Notes under the pieces: generated by a model
Told to the model about the DNA's origin: nothing
Database searches by the model: none
The model's input: the letters and a program-made list of their open reading frames with translations, nothing else
NCBI GenBank assembly: GCA_900696665.1
Contig: CAADGY010000228.1
Span: forward strand, 1 to 46,314
DNA length: 46,314 bases
Direction: 5' to 3'
DNA from: an uncultured Acidobacteriota bacterium
GTDB taxonomy: Bacteria > Acidobacteriota > Terriglobia > Bryobacterales > Bryobacteraceae
Part shown: piece by piece, positions 34,703-41,591 of the stretch
How positions within the stretch are numbered: position 1 is the stretch's first letter
Layout: each line of letters starts with the position of its first letter
Position numbers and translations under genes: made by a program

Positions 34703-35925
34703 TTCTGGCTGTGGTCCGCTGTCACCGCCCACGTCCCGGCGGGGGAATGCAGCGAAAAATAGGACCACGGTCCGGGAATCCACGGGTAGCGTGCGACAAT
34801 CGACTCGTCTATATCCACTCCCAGGCCGGGCTTGCGCGAAACGATGAGATCGCCACCATCAATCTCCAGCGGCTCTTGCAGGATCTCCGCGGCGAGCGGG
34901 AACGGGTACATGCCTGCCCGTGAAGCAGTGGAATAGCACGGATATTCCAGCCACTCGACAATGGTTTCGGGCCAGCAGATTCCCAGGTGCGCTGCCGCAA
35001 TCACTTCGAGCGCCGTCCCCCAACAATGGAAAGCGAAGCGGAGGCCATGGCGTGCAATCTCCCCGAAAATGCGCCGCCCCGTCGGGTAGCCTCCCTGGCA
35101 AATCACATCCATCTGCACGTAATCGACGCCGCCGGACTGGATGAGATCCATAAATCCGGGTTCGTCCGGCTCATGTTCGCCGCTGGCCAGTGGAACGTAG
35201 TCGAGATCATGCAGTGCACGGTATCCTTCGTGGTCATCGGGAGGCAGCGGTTCCTCGAGCCAGGCGATATCATACTCACCCATGTCCCGCGCGAGCCGCT
35301 GGACAGTCTCGAACGAGTAACTGCGGTCGCCCATCCGCCACCAAGTATGGGCATCCACCATCAGGTCGAAATCCGAGCCGACCGCTTCCCGCATCAGGCG
35401 CACGGTCTCCAGGTCTTTTTGCTCGCCCAACGCAGGCCGCATCTTGTAGGCGCGGAAACCGAGATTGGCCACTGCCAGCGCTTCCTCGGCATACTTCTCC
35501 GGGGGCATGTACATGCCGGCACTGCCGTACAGCCGCATACGATCCCGAACTCTGCCGCCCAACAATTCCGACACGGGCAGACCTTTCTGCTTGCCAATCA
35601 GATCGTAAAGACCGATCTCCACGGCGCAGTAGATCCGTGTGAGCAGCGGGTTCCGGCCCGGGCCTTTCAGAAACAGCACACGTAACGCATCGGGGTCCGC
35701 CAGGGTCCGGCCTTCCAGAAAGGGAGCGATGGAATCCTGAATGGCGGCGTGTGCGGCCTCGCTGCCCGGACCCGGCGCATACCCAACCAGGCCTTGGTCG
35801 GTCTCGATGCGAATCAGCATCGCATCGCGTTTGTGGATCGTGCGTTCACCCCCGTAATAGAAAAGGCGCACTGGTGTGTCGAAGGGGTAAGAAAGAAGTA
35901 AAGGCTGAACTTTGGTGACCTTCAT
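34675..35925 (-). CDS. Enolase-superfamily enzyme (mandelate racemase/muconate lactonising type)
   Basis: A protein of 416 residues from the ATG at 35925 (MKVTKVQPLLL matches the usual family start; the frame extends 7 codons further to 35946). The barrel contains the acid-base residues of the mandelate racemase subgroup: Lys161/Arg163 in AYKMRPALG (family KxK/KxR), metal ligands Asp191 (MVDAHTWW), Glu224 (LEEPLPPDD) and Glu250 (ASGEHEPDE), Asp273 (QMDVICQGG) and the catalytic His300 in FAFHCWGTALE. Such enzymes dehydrate or racemise sugar acids. It is the first gene of the operon; a dehydratase of a sugar acid is the most plausible activity, without a specific substrate. Confidence 0.85.
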   Translation of the reverse strand: MKVTKVQPLLLSYPFDTPVRLFYYGGERTIHKRDAMLIRIETDQGLVGYAPGPGSEAAHAAIQDSIAPFLEGRTLADPDALRVLFLKGPGRNPLLTRIYCAVEIGLYDLIGKQKGLPVSELLGGRVRDRMRLYGSAGMYMPPEKYAEEALAVANLGFRAYKMRPALGEQKDLETVRLMREAVGSDFDLMVDAHTWWRMGDRSYSFETVQRLARDMGEYDIAWLEEPLPPDDHEGYRALHDLDYVPLASGEHEPDEPGFMDLIQSGGVDYVQMDVICQGGYPTGRRIFGEIARHGLRFAFHCWGTALEVIAAAHLGICWPETIVEWLEYPCYSTASRAGMYPFPLAAEILQEPLEIDGGDLIVSRKPGLGVDIDESIVARYPWIPGPWSYFSLHSPAGTWAVTADHSQKWTEGGPVA

Positions 35926-36013
35926 ACAGGAGCTATTCTTCAGCATTCAGCCAACACCGCTGTTTGTCAATTGTACGCTGCCCTCTTTAGTGCCGCCGAA
36001 TCGCTGCGCGGTG

Positions 36014-36047
36014 AAAAAAAAGCCGGACGCTGGTCAGGCGCCCGGCT
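36014..36047 (-). terminator. Rho-independent terminator after the molybdopterin-binding-domain gene
   Basis: On the minus strand a GC-rich stem (AGCCGGGCGCC / GCGTCCGGCT, one mismatch) with a loop of five to six bases is followed by eight T. It lies 61 bases downstream of the stop codon of the 36108-37079 gene and before the enolase operon, so it separates two transcription units. Confidence 0.85.
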
Positions 36048-36107
36048 GAGGAGCACCCACAAACCGCTCGGAGGAAACGGCCCGTGGTAGTGGAGGAGAC
36101 TAATGAT

Positions 36108-37079
36108 TCAGGCGAGAAGCCCTCCGTGGCCCAGACAGGCCAATTCCCACCCTGATACCCGATACTTCGCCAGCATTGGAGGCAGAATCAGATCCATCAC
36201 ATTCGGTTTGGCGGACCGGAAACAGCCCGGAGCCGAAACAATGGGCAGATCGTCCAAATATCCTAACAGCAGAAGGTTTCCGGGTTCCACCGGAGCCATG
36301 AAACGCTCCAGATGGCAACCGACTTTCGTCATAGCCCTGCCGACTACATCTTCCGGTCCGGCCGGTGCAGTCGTGGACGCCACCAGAATCACCGATGGCT
36401 TCGCTCGCGCAAGGTGGTGCAGGCTCTTTGCAACAATCTCCTCATCTTCTACCGCGCTCAGTACAAAACTGGCCGTAGTACCAAACCGCTCCAACCGCTG
36501 GCGCATCACGTTTTCAAAGAGCTGTCGAGACCGATCTCCACTGGTGGGATCCGTATACAATACAGCCACCTTCGGCGTCCTCATCGGGCGCGCCTGGAGT
36601 ATAGGACCTCTTTCGTTCAATATAGAGATTACAGCCTCTAGCTGGGATTGCGCAACAGCAAAAGGAGCGCTTTTCACCGTGGCGATCCGCTGCCCCGCTT
36701 TTGCATAGCTGAAGTTGGGCGCTGTCGCGATCACGATGCTGGTCGTGCAGTTGATCTGTTTCAGCAGTTCGTCGTCCACCAGCACGCAACTGTCTTCCGT
36801 CGCTACCAGGTTCGCGCGTCCGCCCGCCGCCAAGCGGATCTCGGAACATCCGCAACTCATTTCCTGCGCCACAGCGCAGACTGCATCGTCCTCGGCAACT
36901 TCACCTTCCTCCAGAACTGTGACCCAGACCTGATCCATTCCTTCGGTTTCAAGCAGTCTGATATCTTCTTCGCTGATTACGTGGCCCTTGGCTAGAAGCT
37001 TCTTTCCGCCGGCACGAAAAACCGTGCAACACAGAACCTTGCCCGACGACTCCCTGACATCGACCGTTTGAGCTCTCAT
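36108..37079 (-). CDS. Molybdopterin-binding (MoaB/MogA-fold) domain protein
   Basis: A 323-residue protein. The C-terminal half (about 165-320) has the MoCF-biosynthesis fold: PKVAVLYTDPTSGDRS, VILVASTTAPAGPEDVVGRAM (in the place of the GGTG motif), and GNLLLLGYLDDLPIVSAPGC. The N-terminal half (about 1-110) resembles the MoeA-like binding domain often fused in such proteins: KVLCCTVFRAGGKKLLAKGH and a GGRANLVATEDSC stretch. Roles suggested for relatives include molybdopterin-cofactor handling or a NAD/FAD-linked regulatory function. A strong GGTGG-rich ribosome site precedes the ATG. The unit ends in the U-tract terminator. The specific role is unknown. Confidence 0.78.
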   Translation of the reverse strand: MRAQTVDVRESSGKVLCCTVFRAGGKKLLAKGHVISEEDIRLLETEGMDQVWVTVLEEGEVAEDDAVCAVAQEMSCGCSEIRLAAGGRANLVATEDSCVLVDDELLKQINCTTSIVIATAPNFSYAKAGQRIATVKSAPFAVAQSQLEAVISILNERGPILQARPMRTPKVAVLYTDPTSGDRSRQLFENVMRQRLERFGTTASFVLSAVEDEEIVAKSLHHLARAKPSVILVASTTAPAGPEDVVGRAMTKVGCHLERFMAPVEPGNLLLLGYLDDLPIVSAPGCFRSAKPNVMDLILPPMLAKYRVSGWELACLGHGGLLA

Positions 37080-37350
37080 TACCCCACCACCTCAACGCAG
37101 CGAAAACCGAGTTTGCTGCACTAATTATACAGATGACTAGTATCGCTTCCATGCCTTTTCTCTCAAGTTTGCTGGGTATTTTGAGGGCATATTCAATTTT
37201 ACTTTGGGGGTATAGCCGTGGTGCGCTAAAGGCCTGAGAAAACGGGGAAATATTACCTGTGTTCCGGATGCCGTTGATTATTTTGGACCGCGCGAACAGT
37301 ACTTTAGTAATGGGATTTACCCGCAGTAGCGGGGATTAGCCGAGAGGATT
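37080..37350. other. AT-rich intergenic gap
   Basis: This 271-base gap lies between the start of the molybdopterin-domain gene and the end of the acetyltransferase gene (both minus strand). It is AT-richer than its surroundings and should carry the promoter of the molybdopterin-domain gene. A small 5-bp stem (CCCGC, loop AGTA, GCGGG) about 37300 could end the arg operon, but it lacks a T-run. I see no reading frame worth calling. Confidence 0.3.
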
Positions 37351-37869
37351 TCAAAGCCTCTTTATCATCGCGATCTCATCGCAGCATTGAAATTTTGGGC
37401 AACGCAAACAATCTTTCCATGCTTTCAGCGGCAATTCGCCACGTTCCACCTCGACGAAGCCCAGCTTCGAGAAAAAAGCCGGAACATAAGTAAAGGCAAA
37501 CAGCGACGCCAGGCCATAATTGCGTGCTTCTTTTTCGACACTCTCCACCAGCAGACGACCCACGTGGTGGCCCTTCCATTGGGGAGCGACGGCGAGCGAG
37601 CGCACTTCAGCCGTTGCCGGACTATAGAAGTGCAGCGCGGCACATCCAACGACGTCTCCGCCCACGGCAGCAACCGTGAAGTCGCGAATATTTTCCGCCA
37701 GTTCGAATTCGGTGCGCGGCAGCATGATCGCTTCCGCGGCATAGCCGTTGATCAGATCCAGAAGCGCGCGCACGTCGCTCATCCTTGCCATTCGGATCTC
37801 GACAGGTGCGTTGTCAACGAAGGGAGGCGCAGACCGCTCGCGCGGCGCCAACGTGACCAGCGTGTTCAC
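37351..37869 (-). CDS. Short N-acetylglutamate synthase-like GNAT acetyltransferase
   Basis: A 172-residue GNAT protein that probably makes N-acetylglutamate, the first step of arginine synthesis. It shows VRALLDLINGYA, VRSLAVAPQWKGHHVGRLLVE with the acetyl-CoA loop, FTYVPAFFSKLGF, and the C-terminal WKDCLRCPKFQCCDE pattern typical of stand-alone short ArgA enzymes. Its GTG start overlaps the argB stop (GTGA), so the order is argC-argB-acetyltransferase with strict coupling. Being downstream of argB supports the synthase role rather than a general acetyltransferase. The first 26 residues are not conserved; an internal start is possible. Confidence 0.88.
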   Translation of the reverse strand: MNTLVTLAPRERSAPPFVDNAPVEIRMARMSDVRALLDLINGYAAEAIMLPRTEFELAENIRDFTVAAVGGDVVGCAALHFYSPATAEVRSLAVAPQWKGHHVGRLLVESVEKEARNYGLASLFAFTYVPAFFSKLGFVEVERGELPLKAWKDCLRCPKFQCCDEIAMIKRL

Positions 37870-38648
37870 GGGCGTACTTCCTCCGGAATCAGGCGGGTGC
37901 CGAGAGGCTCGCCGCGGAGCGCGCGACCCAGAATTTCCAGCTCATACCCAGGCAGAATCACCACCTCATCTACCCCTTGCTCCAACGCCTGTACTGCGGC
38001 ATTGAGTTTGGCCTGCATTCCACCAGTGGCGGTGCCGTCGCGAATCAGGCGGATGCAGTCTCCAGCCGTCAGGCTTCCCAACACCGCCCCATCGGCTCCG
38101 CGCACCCCCTCCACGTCCGTGAGAAACAGCAACCGCTTCGCGCCGAATCCCGCCGCGCAGGACACGGCCATCTGATCTGCATTGACGTTGAACATCCTGC
38201 CTTGGCGATCTCCGGCCACGCAGGCGACCACCGGAATGAAACCAGCCTCGCCGAGCGCGTTCAACACCGCCGGATTGGTCCGCATTGGCCGCCCCACGGC
38301 CCCCAAATCCGGCCGTAACGTCTCGGCTTCGGTCAGACAACCATCGATGCCGCTGATTCCCACCGCGTGGGCGCCGGCCTCGATCAGTGCTGAGACAAGT
38401 TGCTTGTTTACCGTGCCCGCAAGCACTTTGAGCACGGCGTCCAGCACTTCCGGCGTCGTAACGCGCAAACCCTCCACGAAGCGGCTTTCCACCCCGCGCT
38501 CGGAAAGAAAGCGGGTCATCTGCTTGCCGCCCCCGTGCACTGCCACGACGGAATGAGCGCGGCACAGCGCGGCAATCTCGCGCGCGAGCCGCCGGCGCGA
38601 GTCGTCGCTGTCGAGCAGCGTGCCGCCCAGTTTGATCAGTATCCTCAC
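37866..38648 (-). CDS. argB: Acetylglutamate kinase ArgB
   Basis: A 260-residue amino-acid kinase that phosphorylates N-acetylglutamate. The start is GTG at 38648, giving VRILIKLGGTLL and a GTGA overlap with argC; the frame extends to 38792 but only into argC. Motifs are VVAVHGGGKQM (nucleotide loop), GRMFNVNADQMAVSCAAGF, LLFLTDVEGV and GTATGGMQAKLNAA. It lacks the N-terminal helix of arginine-inhibited hexameric kinases, so it is probably the dimeric, arginine-insensitive form; control would then fall on transcription and on the acetyltransferase. Confidence 0.95.
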   Translation of the reverse strand: MRILIKLGGTLLDSDDSRRRLAREIAALCRAHSVVAVHGGGKQMTRFLSERGVESRFVEGLRVTTPEVLDAVLKVLAGTVNKQLVSALIEAGAHAVGISGIDGCLTEAETLRPDLGAVGRPMRTNPAVLNALGEAGFIPVVACVAGDRQGRMFNVNADQMAVSCAAGFGAKRLLFLTDVEGVRGADGAVLGSLTAGDCIRLIRDGTATGGMQAKLNAAVQALEQGVDEVVILPGYELEILGRALRGEPLGTRLIPEEVRP

Positions 38649-39652
38649 AGCAGCCCTTCCGTTTCGGGACGTTTCAGGATGAGATTGAGGTTCTGGATCG
38701 CCTGCCCAGCCGCCCCCTTCACAAGGTTGTCGATTGCAGCCACCACCACCGCCCTGCCGGTCGTCCCATCGAATTTGACGCCAATGTCGCAATAGTTCGT
38801 GTGCTGAACGCTCCGAAGGTCCGGAACACGGCCTCCCTCGTACAAGCGTACGAACGGCTCCTCCCCATACTGCGCCTCGTAAATATCAATCAGTTGCGCC
38901 GCGCTCTCCAGTTTGGCCGACCGGAAGTAGATTGTTTCCAAAATGCCGCGATCCAGCGGCAACAGTTGCGCCGTAAAGCTGAACTCTGCCTCTTCAATCC
39001 CCGAATACATCAAAACTTCGGGAACGTGCCGGTGCTCCAGAATCGAATAGGCGGAAAAATTCTCCGTCACCTCGCAGAAGCTTGTTTTGAGGCTGGGCTT
39101 TCTGCCTGCGCCGCTCACTCCTGATTTGGCGTCGCACACAATCCCCGCCGGACGGTCGATCACGCCCGCTGCGACCAGCGGTTTCAGCGCGAGATTGGCC
39201 GCTGTCGGATAGCAGCCGGGGTTTGCCACCAGACGCGCTCCGGGAATGCGGCTTCGGCAGAATTCGGGCAATCCGTACGCAGCTTCGGCCAGCAGCGCCG
39301 GCTCCATGTGCTCTTCTCTGTACCACCGGTGATAGTTTTCCGGTGATTGCAGCCTGAACGCGCCGCTGAGGTCCACCACCTTGACGCCAACGTCGAGGAA
39401 TGCCCTCGCCAGTCCTATTGATACGTCCGCCGGCGTAGCAAGCAAGACCGCCGCTAATCCATGTTCCTTGGCCGCTTCCGCCGTACAAGGGAGCCGTAGC
39501 GGTCCAGCCTTACGCCGCAGATTGCTCTGCTCGCCCACGTCCGCCCGGTGCTCCAGCAGAACCGGATCGATGTGCGGGTGGCGCTCCAGTATCCGATGCA
39601 GTTCCATTCCGCTATAGCCGCGGAAACCGACAATACCGACTAAATGCTTCAT
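38645..39652 (-). CDS. argC: N-acetyl-gamma-glutamyl-phosphate reductase ArgC
   Basis: A 335-residue NADPH-dependent reductase of the arginine pathway. It has the Rossmann start HLVGIVGFRGYSGMELHRIL, the catalytic Cys in VANPGCYPTAANLALKPLV, DAKSGVSGAGRKPS and the C-terminal PVTDIGVKFDGTT-like part (here NYCDIGVKFDGTTGRAVVVA, ending AIDNLVKGAAGQAIQNLN). It is the first gene of the arg unit and lies only a few bases downstream of two ARG-box-like sequences. No Shine-Dalgarno is visible before the ATG. Confidence 0.96.
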   Translation of the reverse strand: MKHLVGIVGFRGYSGMELHRILERHPHIDPVLLEHRADVGEQSNLRRKAGPLRLPCTAEAAKEHGLAAVLLATPADVSIGLARAFLDVGVKVVDLSGAFRLQSPENYHRWYREEHMEPALLAEAAYGLPEFCRSRIPGARLVANPGCYPTAANLALKPLVAAGVIDRPAGIVCDAKSGVSGAGRKPSLKTSFCEVTENFSAYSILEHRHVPEVLMYSGIEEAEFSFTAQLLPLDRGILETIYFRSAKLESAAQLIDIYEAQYGEEPFVRLYEGGRVPDLRSVQHTNYCDIGVKFDGTTGRAVVVAAIDNLVKGAAGQAIQNLNLILKRPETEGLL

Positions 39653-39654
39653 AG

Positions 39655-39688
39655 GGAATATTTATTCAACGATATGAATAAATATAAC
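39655..39688 (-). promoter_or_regulatory. Tandem ARG boxes: ArgR operator at argC
   Basis: On the minus strand TGAATAAATATTCC (39668-39655) fits the E. coli ARG box core TGAATwwwwATTCA at 9 of 10 fixed bases. A second, weaker box on the plus strand, TGAATAAATATAAC (39675-39688), fits at 7 of 10. Their centres are 20 bases apart, close to the 21 of tandem boxes in E. coli. Together they form an 11-bp perfect inverted repeat around ACGATA. The region lies three bases before the argC ATG, so repression by arginine-bound ArgR is expected. No argR gene is in the window. Confidence 0.7.
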
Positions 39689-39889
39689 ACGAGCCGAAGC
39701 CCAGGCAGTAAGGTCTTTGTGTCGCCACCTGCTATTGATTGACTTGGATGGCACGGCCCGCAAACATGTGCCTTCCCGGAGTAATGCCAGCGCGCATGTA
39801 CGGCTCGTTTTCTGGATGAGCCGCCGGCTGAGAGTGGGATTATGAGATTATCCAAAACCGATATGCCCATTCAGTGTTGTTTGGGAAGC

Positions 39890-40197
39890 CGGTGCGATGC
39901 CTCGCGAGTAGCTGGACAAGAGGCTCGCCGGCATGCAGCATGGAGGAAGGCGAATGGAAGGACAAAGAGATGGGTACTCCGCCGGGTCGCGATTTCGCCG
40001 ATACCTGCGAACATCTATCTGCACTACGTGCTCGACCTGTGGGTGGACGTCTGGCGGAAGAAATGCGCGAGGCGATATCGTTGCCGCGCGATATGCGGAT
40101 GACAACGTTCCCGGTTTCCGGACACCTGGCCGGGGCAGACCGATTACTGCGCGAATTCCGGGATCGGCTGCGGAGTTCGAGCTGGAACTGCCCCTAA
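39890..40197 (+). mobile_element. Group II intron reverse transcriptase remnant
   Basis: Stitching the three plus-strand frames gives a decayed reverse transcriptase: SMEEGEWKDKEMGTPPG, then VAISPIPANIYLHYVLDLW and VDVWRKKCAR, then ARGDIVAARYADDNVPGF with the catalytic YADD, then GADRLLREFRDRL and EFELELPL. The order and spacing match the GTPQGGVISPLLANIYLH...RYADDF...ELHPEK core of group II intron proteins. At least three frameshifts make it dead. The N-terminal half, the maturase domain and a convincing intron domain V were not found. Confidence 0.7.
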
Positions 40198-40215
40198 GAT
40201 CAGAGGCAGGAAAGG

Positions 40216-40361
40216 GTGATCGGCCAATGCTTATCAACGCCCATCGTCATCAGGAATTCCTACGTTTCTTACGCACCGGCACCGAGTTCCTGGACAAGGT
40301 TCCCTTGCACCTGATCATGGACAACTACAGGACTCATATGCACGTCAACGAGCGGGATTAG
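40216..40361 (+). mobile_element. IS630-family transposase remnant
   Basis: The frame ending in TAG at 40361 reads HRHQEFLRFLRTGTEFLDKV and PLHLIMDNYRTHMHVN, which is the second catalytic Asp region (HLIxDNYxTHKHPxV) of IS630/Tc1-like DDE transposases. A few bases upstream VIGQC in another frame is the matching preceding piece, so one frameshift lies near 40235. Only about 50 codons remain. It abuts the reverse transcriptase remnant. Confidence 0.65.
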
Positions 40362-40375
40362 TTGCCGGCACATCA

Positions 40376-40762
40376 ATGACAATCAACGTATCGAGGGTGG
40401 TCTTCCTCGTAGTGCTGACAGTAAGCAGCCGAAGCCTTTTACCCGCGCAACACGTCTCGTTCGGCTTCGTCGGCGGCACGCCGCTAACGCGCGATTTCCC
40501 CATTACCAGGACGTTTTACACAGCCTCGGAGACGTCCACAGACCTGATTGCCTTCGATTGGTTCTCTGATACCCGGAGCTTTCTTGCGGGACTGTCGGTC
40601 GAGATCGACTTGGGTAAGGGGTTCTCACTCGAAGGGAACGCCTTACACCGCAACCTTCACCTGCTTCGATACACGCGTTGGGCGAAGGACCCGTTAGGCA
40701 TAGAGAGACCGGCTCGTACCGCTGCCAACCAAATGGAATTGCTTGTCTCGCTCACTTTTTGA
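40376..40762 (+). CDS. Short outer-membrane-like protein, probably truncated
   Basis: A 128-residue protein with a signal peptide (VSRVVFLVVLTVSSRSLLPAQ), then strands such as VSFGFVGGTPLTRDF, SFLAGLSVEIDLGKGFSLEG and a Phe-terminal MELLVSLTF. This looks like a beta-barrel outer membrane protein, but it is too short for a usual 8-strand barrel, so internal deletion or a fragment is likely. It sits between the IS630 remnant and the IS21 remnant. No ribosome site is clear before the ATG. Its N-terminal pattern recalls the gene at 31883, but the two are not obvious copies. Confidence 0.5.
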   Translation: MTINVSRVVFLVVLTVSSRSLLPAQHVSFGFVGGTPLTRDFPITRTFYTASETSTDLIAFDWFSDTRSFLAGLSVEIDLGKGFSLEGNALHRNLHLLRYTRWAKDPLGIERPARTAANQMELLVSLTF

Positions 40763-40868
40763 ACGAGACCCTACTGATTGCCATGCTGCTGTAGCGTCAC
40801 CTGCAGATGACGCGGCCACGCCGCGAACTCGTCCGAGCAACACGCCTCGTCTGCGCCAGGGAAGCCCG

Positions 40869-40952
40869 ATGTTTGCACTGGAGGATTTTATGAACGCACG
40901 CGATCTGAAGTAGCGAGGGTGGAGCGTTTCTGCCATCGCGCGCTATGTCTAC
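40869..40952 (+). mobile_element. N-terminal scrap of an IS21-type transposase (IstA)
   Basis: From the ATG at 40869 the frame reads MFALEDFMNARDLK, a TAG at 40911-40913, then RGWSVSAIARYVY. This is the start and the helix-turn-helix of IS21 IstA proteins (MxxxEDxxxIRxLxxxGxSISAIARxxG). The rest is missing. The remaining bases of the 40763-41023 gap contain nothing I can identify. Confidence 0.5.
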
Positions 40953-41023
40953 CCGCAATCCGCGGTTCCAGATACTTCTCGTCTGCTACATCCGAACAGA
41001 TCAGTTGCACGAGTGGCGGGGCT

Positions 41024-41485
41024 CTACTTTTGCTCGGCTACCGACCGGTCGGCCAGTTCACCGATAATCGGTAGCCGGAACATCTGTTCCTGTGCGGTCT
41101 TCACCAGCATGAAAATCCACGTTCCAATAATCGCCAGCTTCAGGATGAAGCCGACCGGCAACATATGGCGGGGCACGAAGCTGAAGAATGGCGCGACGAC
41201 CCAATCCACAATCAACCAGGCAACAAACAGGTACAGGCCCTGGAAAGCATGAAACCGGACATCCCGGTCCGTGCGGAACTTTGCCGCGGCCAATACGACT
41301 ATGGACGCGATCCAGCCAACAATGGGGACGTAGCAAAGCAGCGCTGCCGTGCGAGGGCTGAGTCCGGACATGATCTGGCTCCCACTCTGGCCGCCAAAAA
41401 CCCCGGCGCTCTGCCTGGTTCCGCAGGCGCCGCAGTAGATGTCCGTATCCCGTACGGCATTTCCGCATTGTGTGCAGAATGGCAT
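41024..41485 (-). CDS. Zinc-ribbon membrane protein (DUF4870-like)
   Basis: A 153-residue protein. An N-terminal zinc ribbon (FCTQCGNAVRDTDIYCGACG, four Cys in two CxxC knuckles) is followed by three or four membrane helices: ALLCYVPIVGWIASIVVLAA, FQGLYLFVAWLIVDWVVAPFF and FILKLAIIGTWIFMLVKTAQ. The layout, with the short RFHAFQGLYLF loop, matches Tic20-like DUF4870 proteins common in bacteria. Function unknown. A GAGAG element about 10 bases before the ATG can serve as ribosome site. It is divergent from the GH2 gene. Confidence 0.85.
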   Translation of the reverse strand: MPFCTQCGNAVRDTDIYCGACGTRQSAGVFGGQSGSQIMSGLSPRTAALLCYVPIVGWIASIVVLAAAKFRTDRDVRFHAFQGLYLFVAWLIVDWVVAPFFSFVPRHMLPVGFILKLAIIGTWIFMLVKTAQEQMFRLPIIGELADRSVAEQK

Positions 41486-41591
41486 TTTCTAACTCTCTGC
41501 TCATAAATACGTTATGCGGAGGATACGTGTTCGTGCAAATTTTCCTAGCCTCCGCAGCGGCGCCCGGCCCCGGAACTTGTATGCTGATTGC

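Noticed and set aside
32507..35925. A genuine Nod factor (nodulation) locus
   Set aside because: There is no NodA acyltransferase, NodC chitin synthase, nod box or other symbiosis gene; only the analogous trio of activities is present.
39700..39890. Group II intron domain V/VI-like hairpins upstream of the RT remnant
   Set aside because: A GTACGGCTCG...GAGCCG segment near 39797-39822 recalls domain V, but the catalytic AGC triad and tetraloop could not be aligned, and domain V should lie after the RT.
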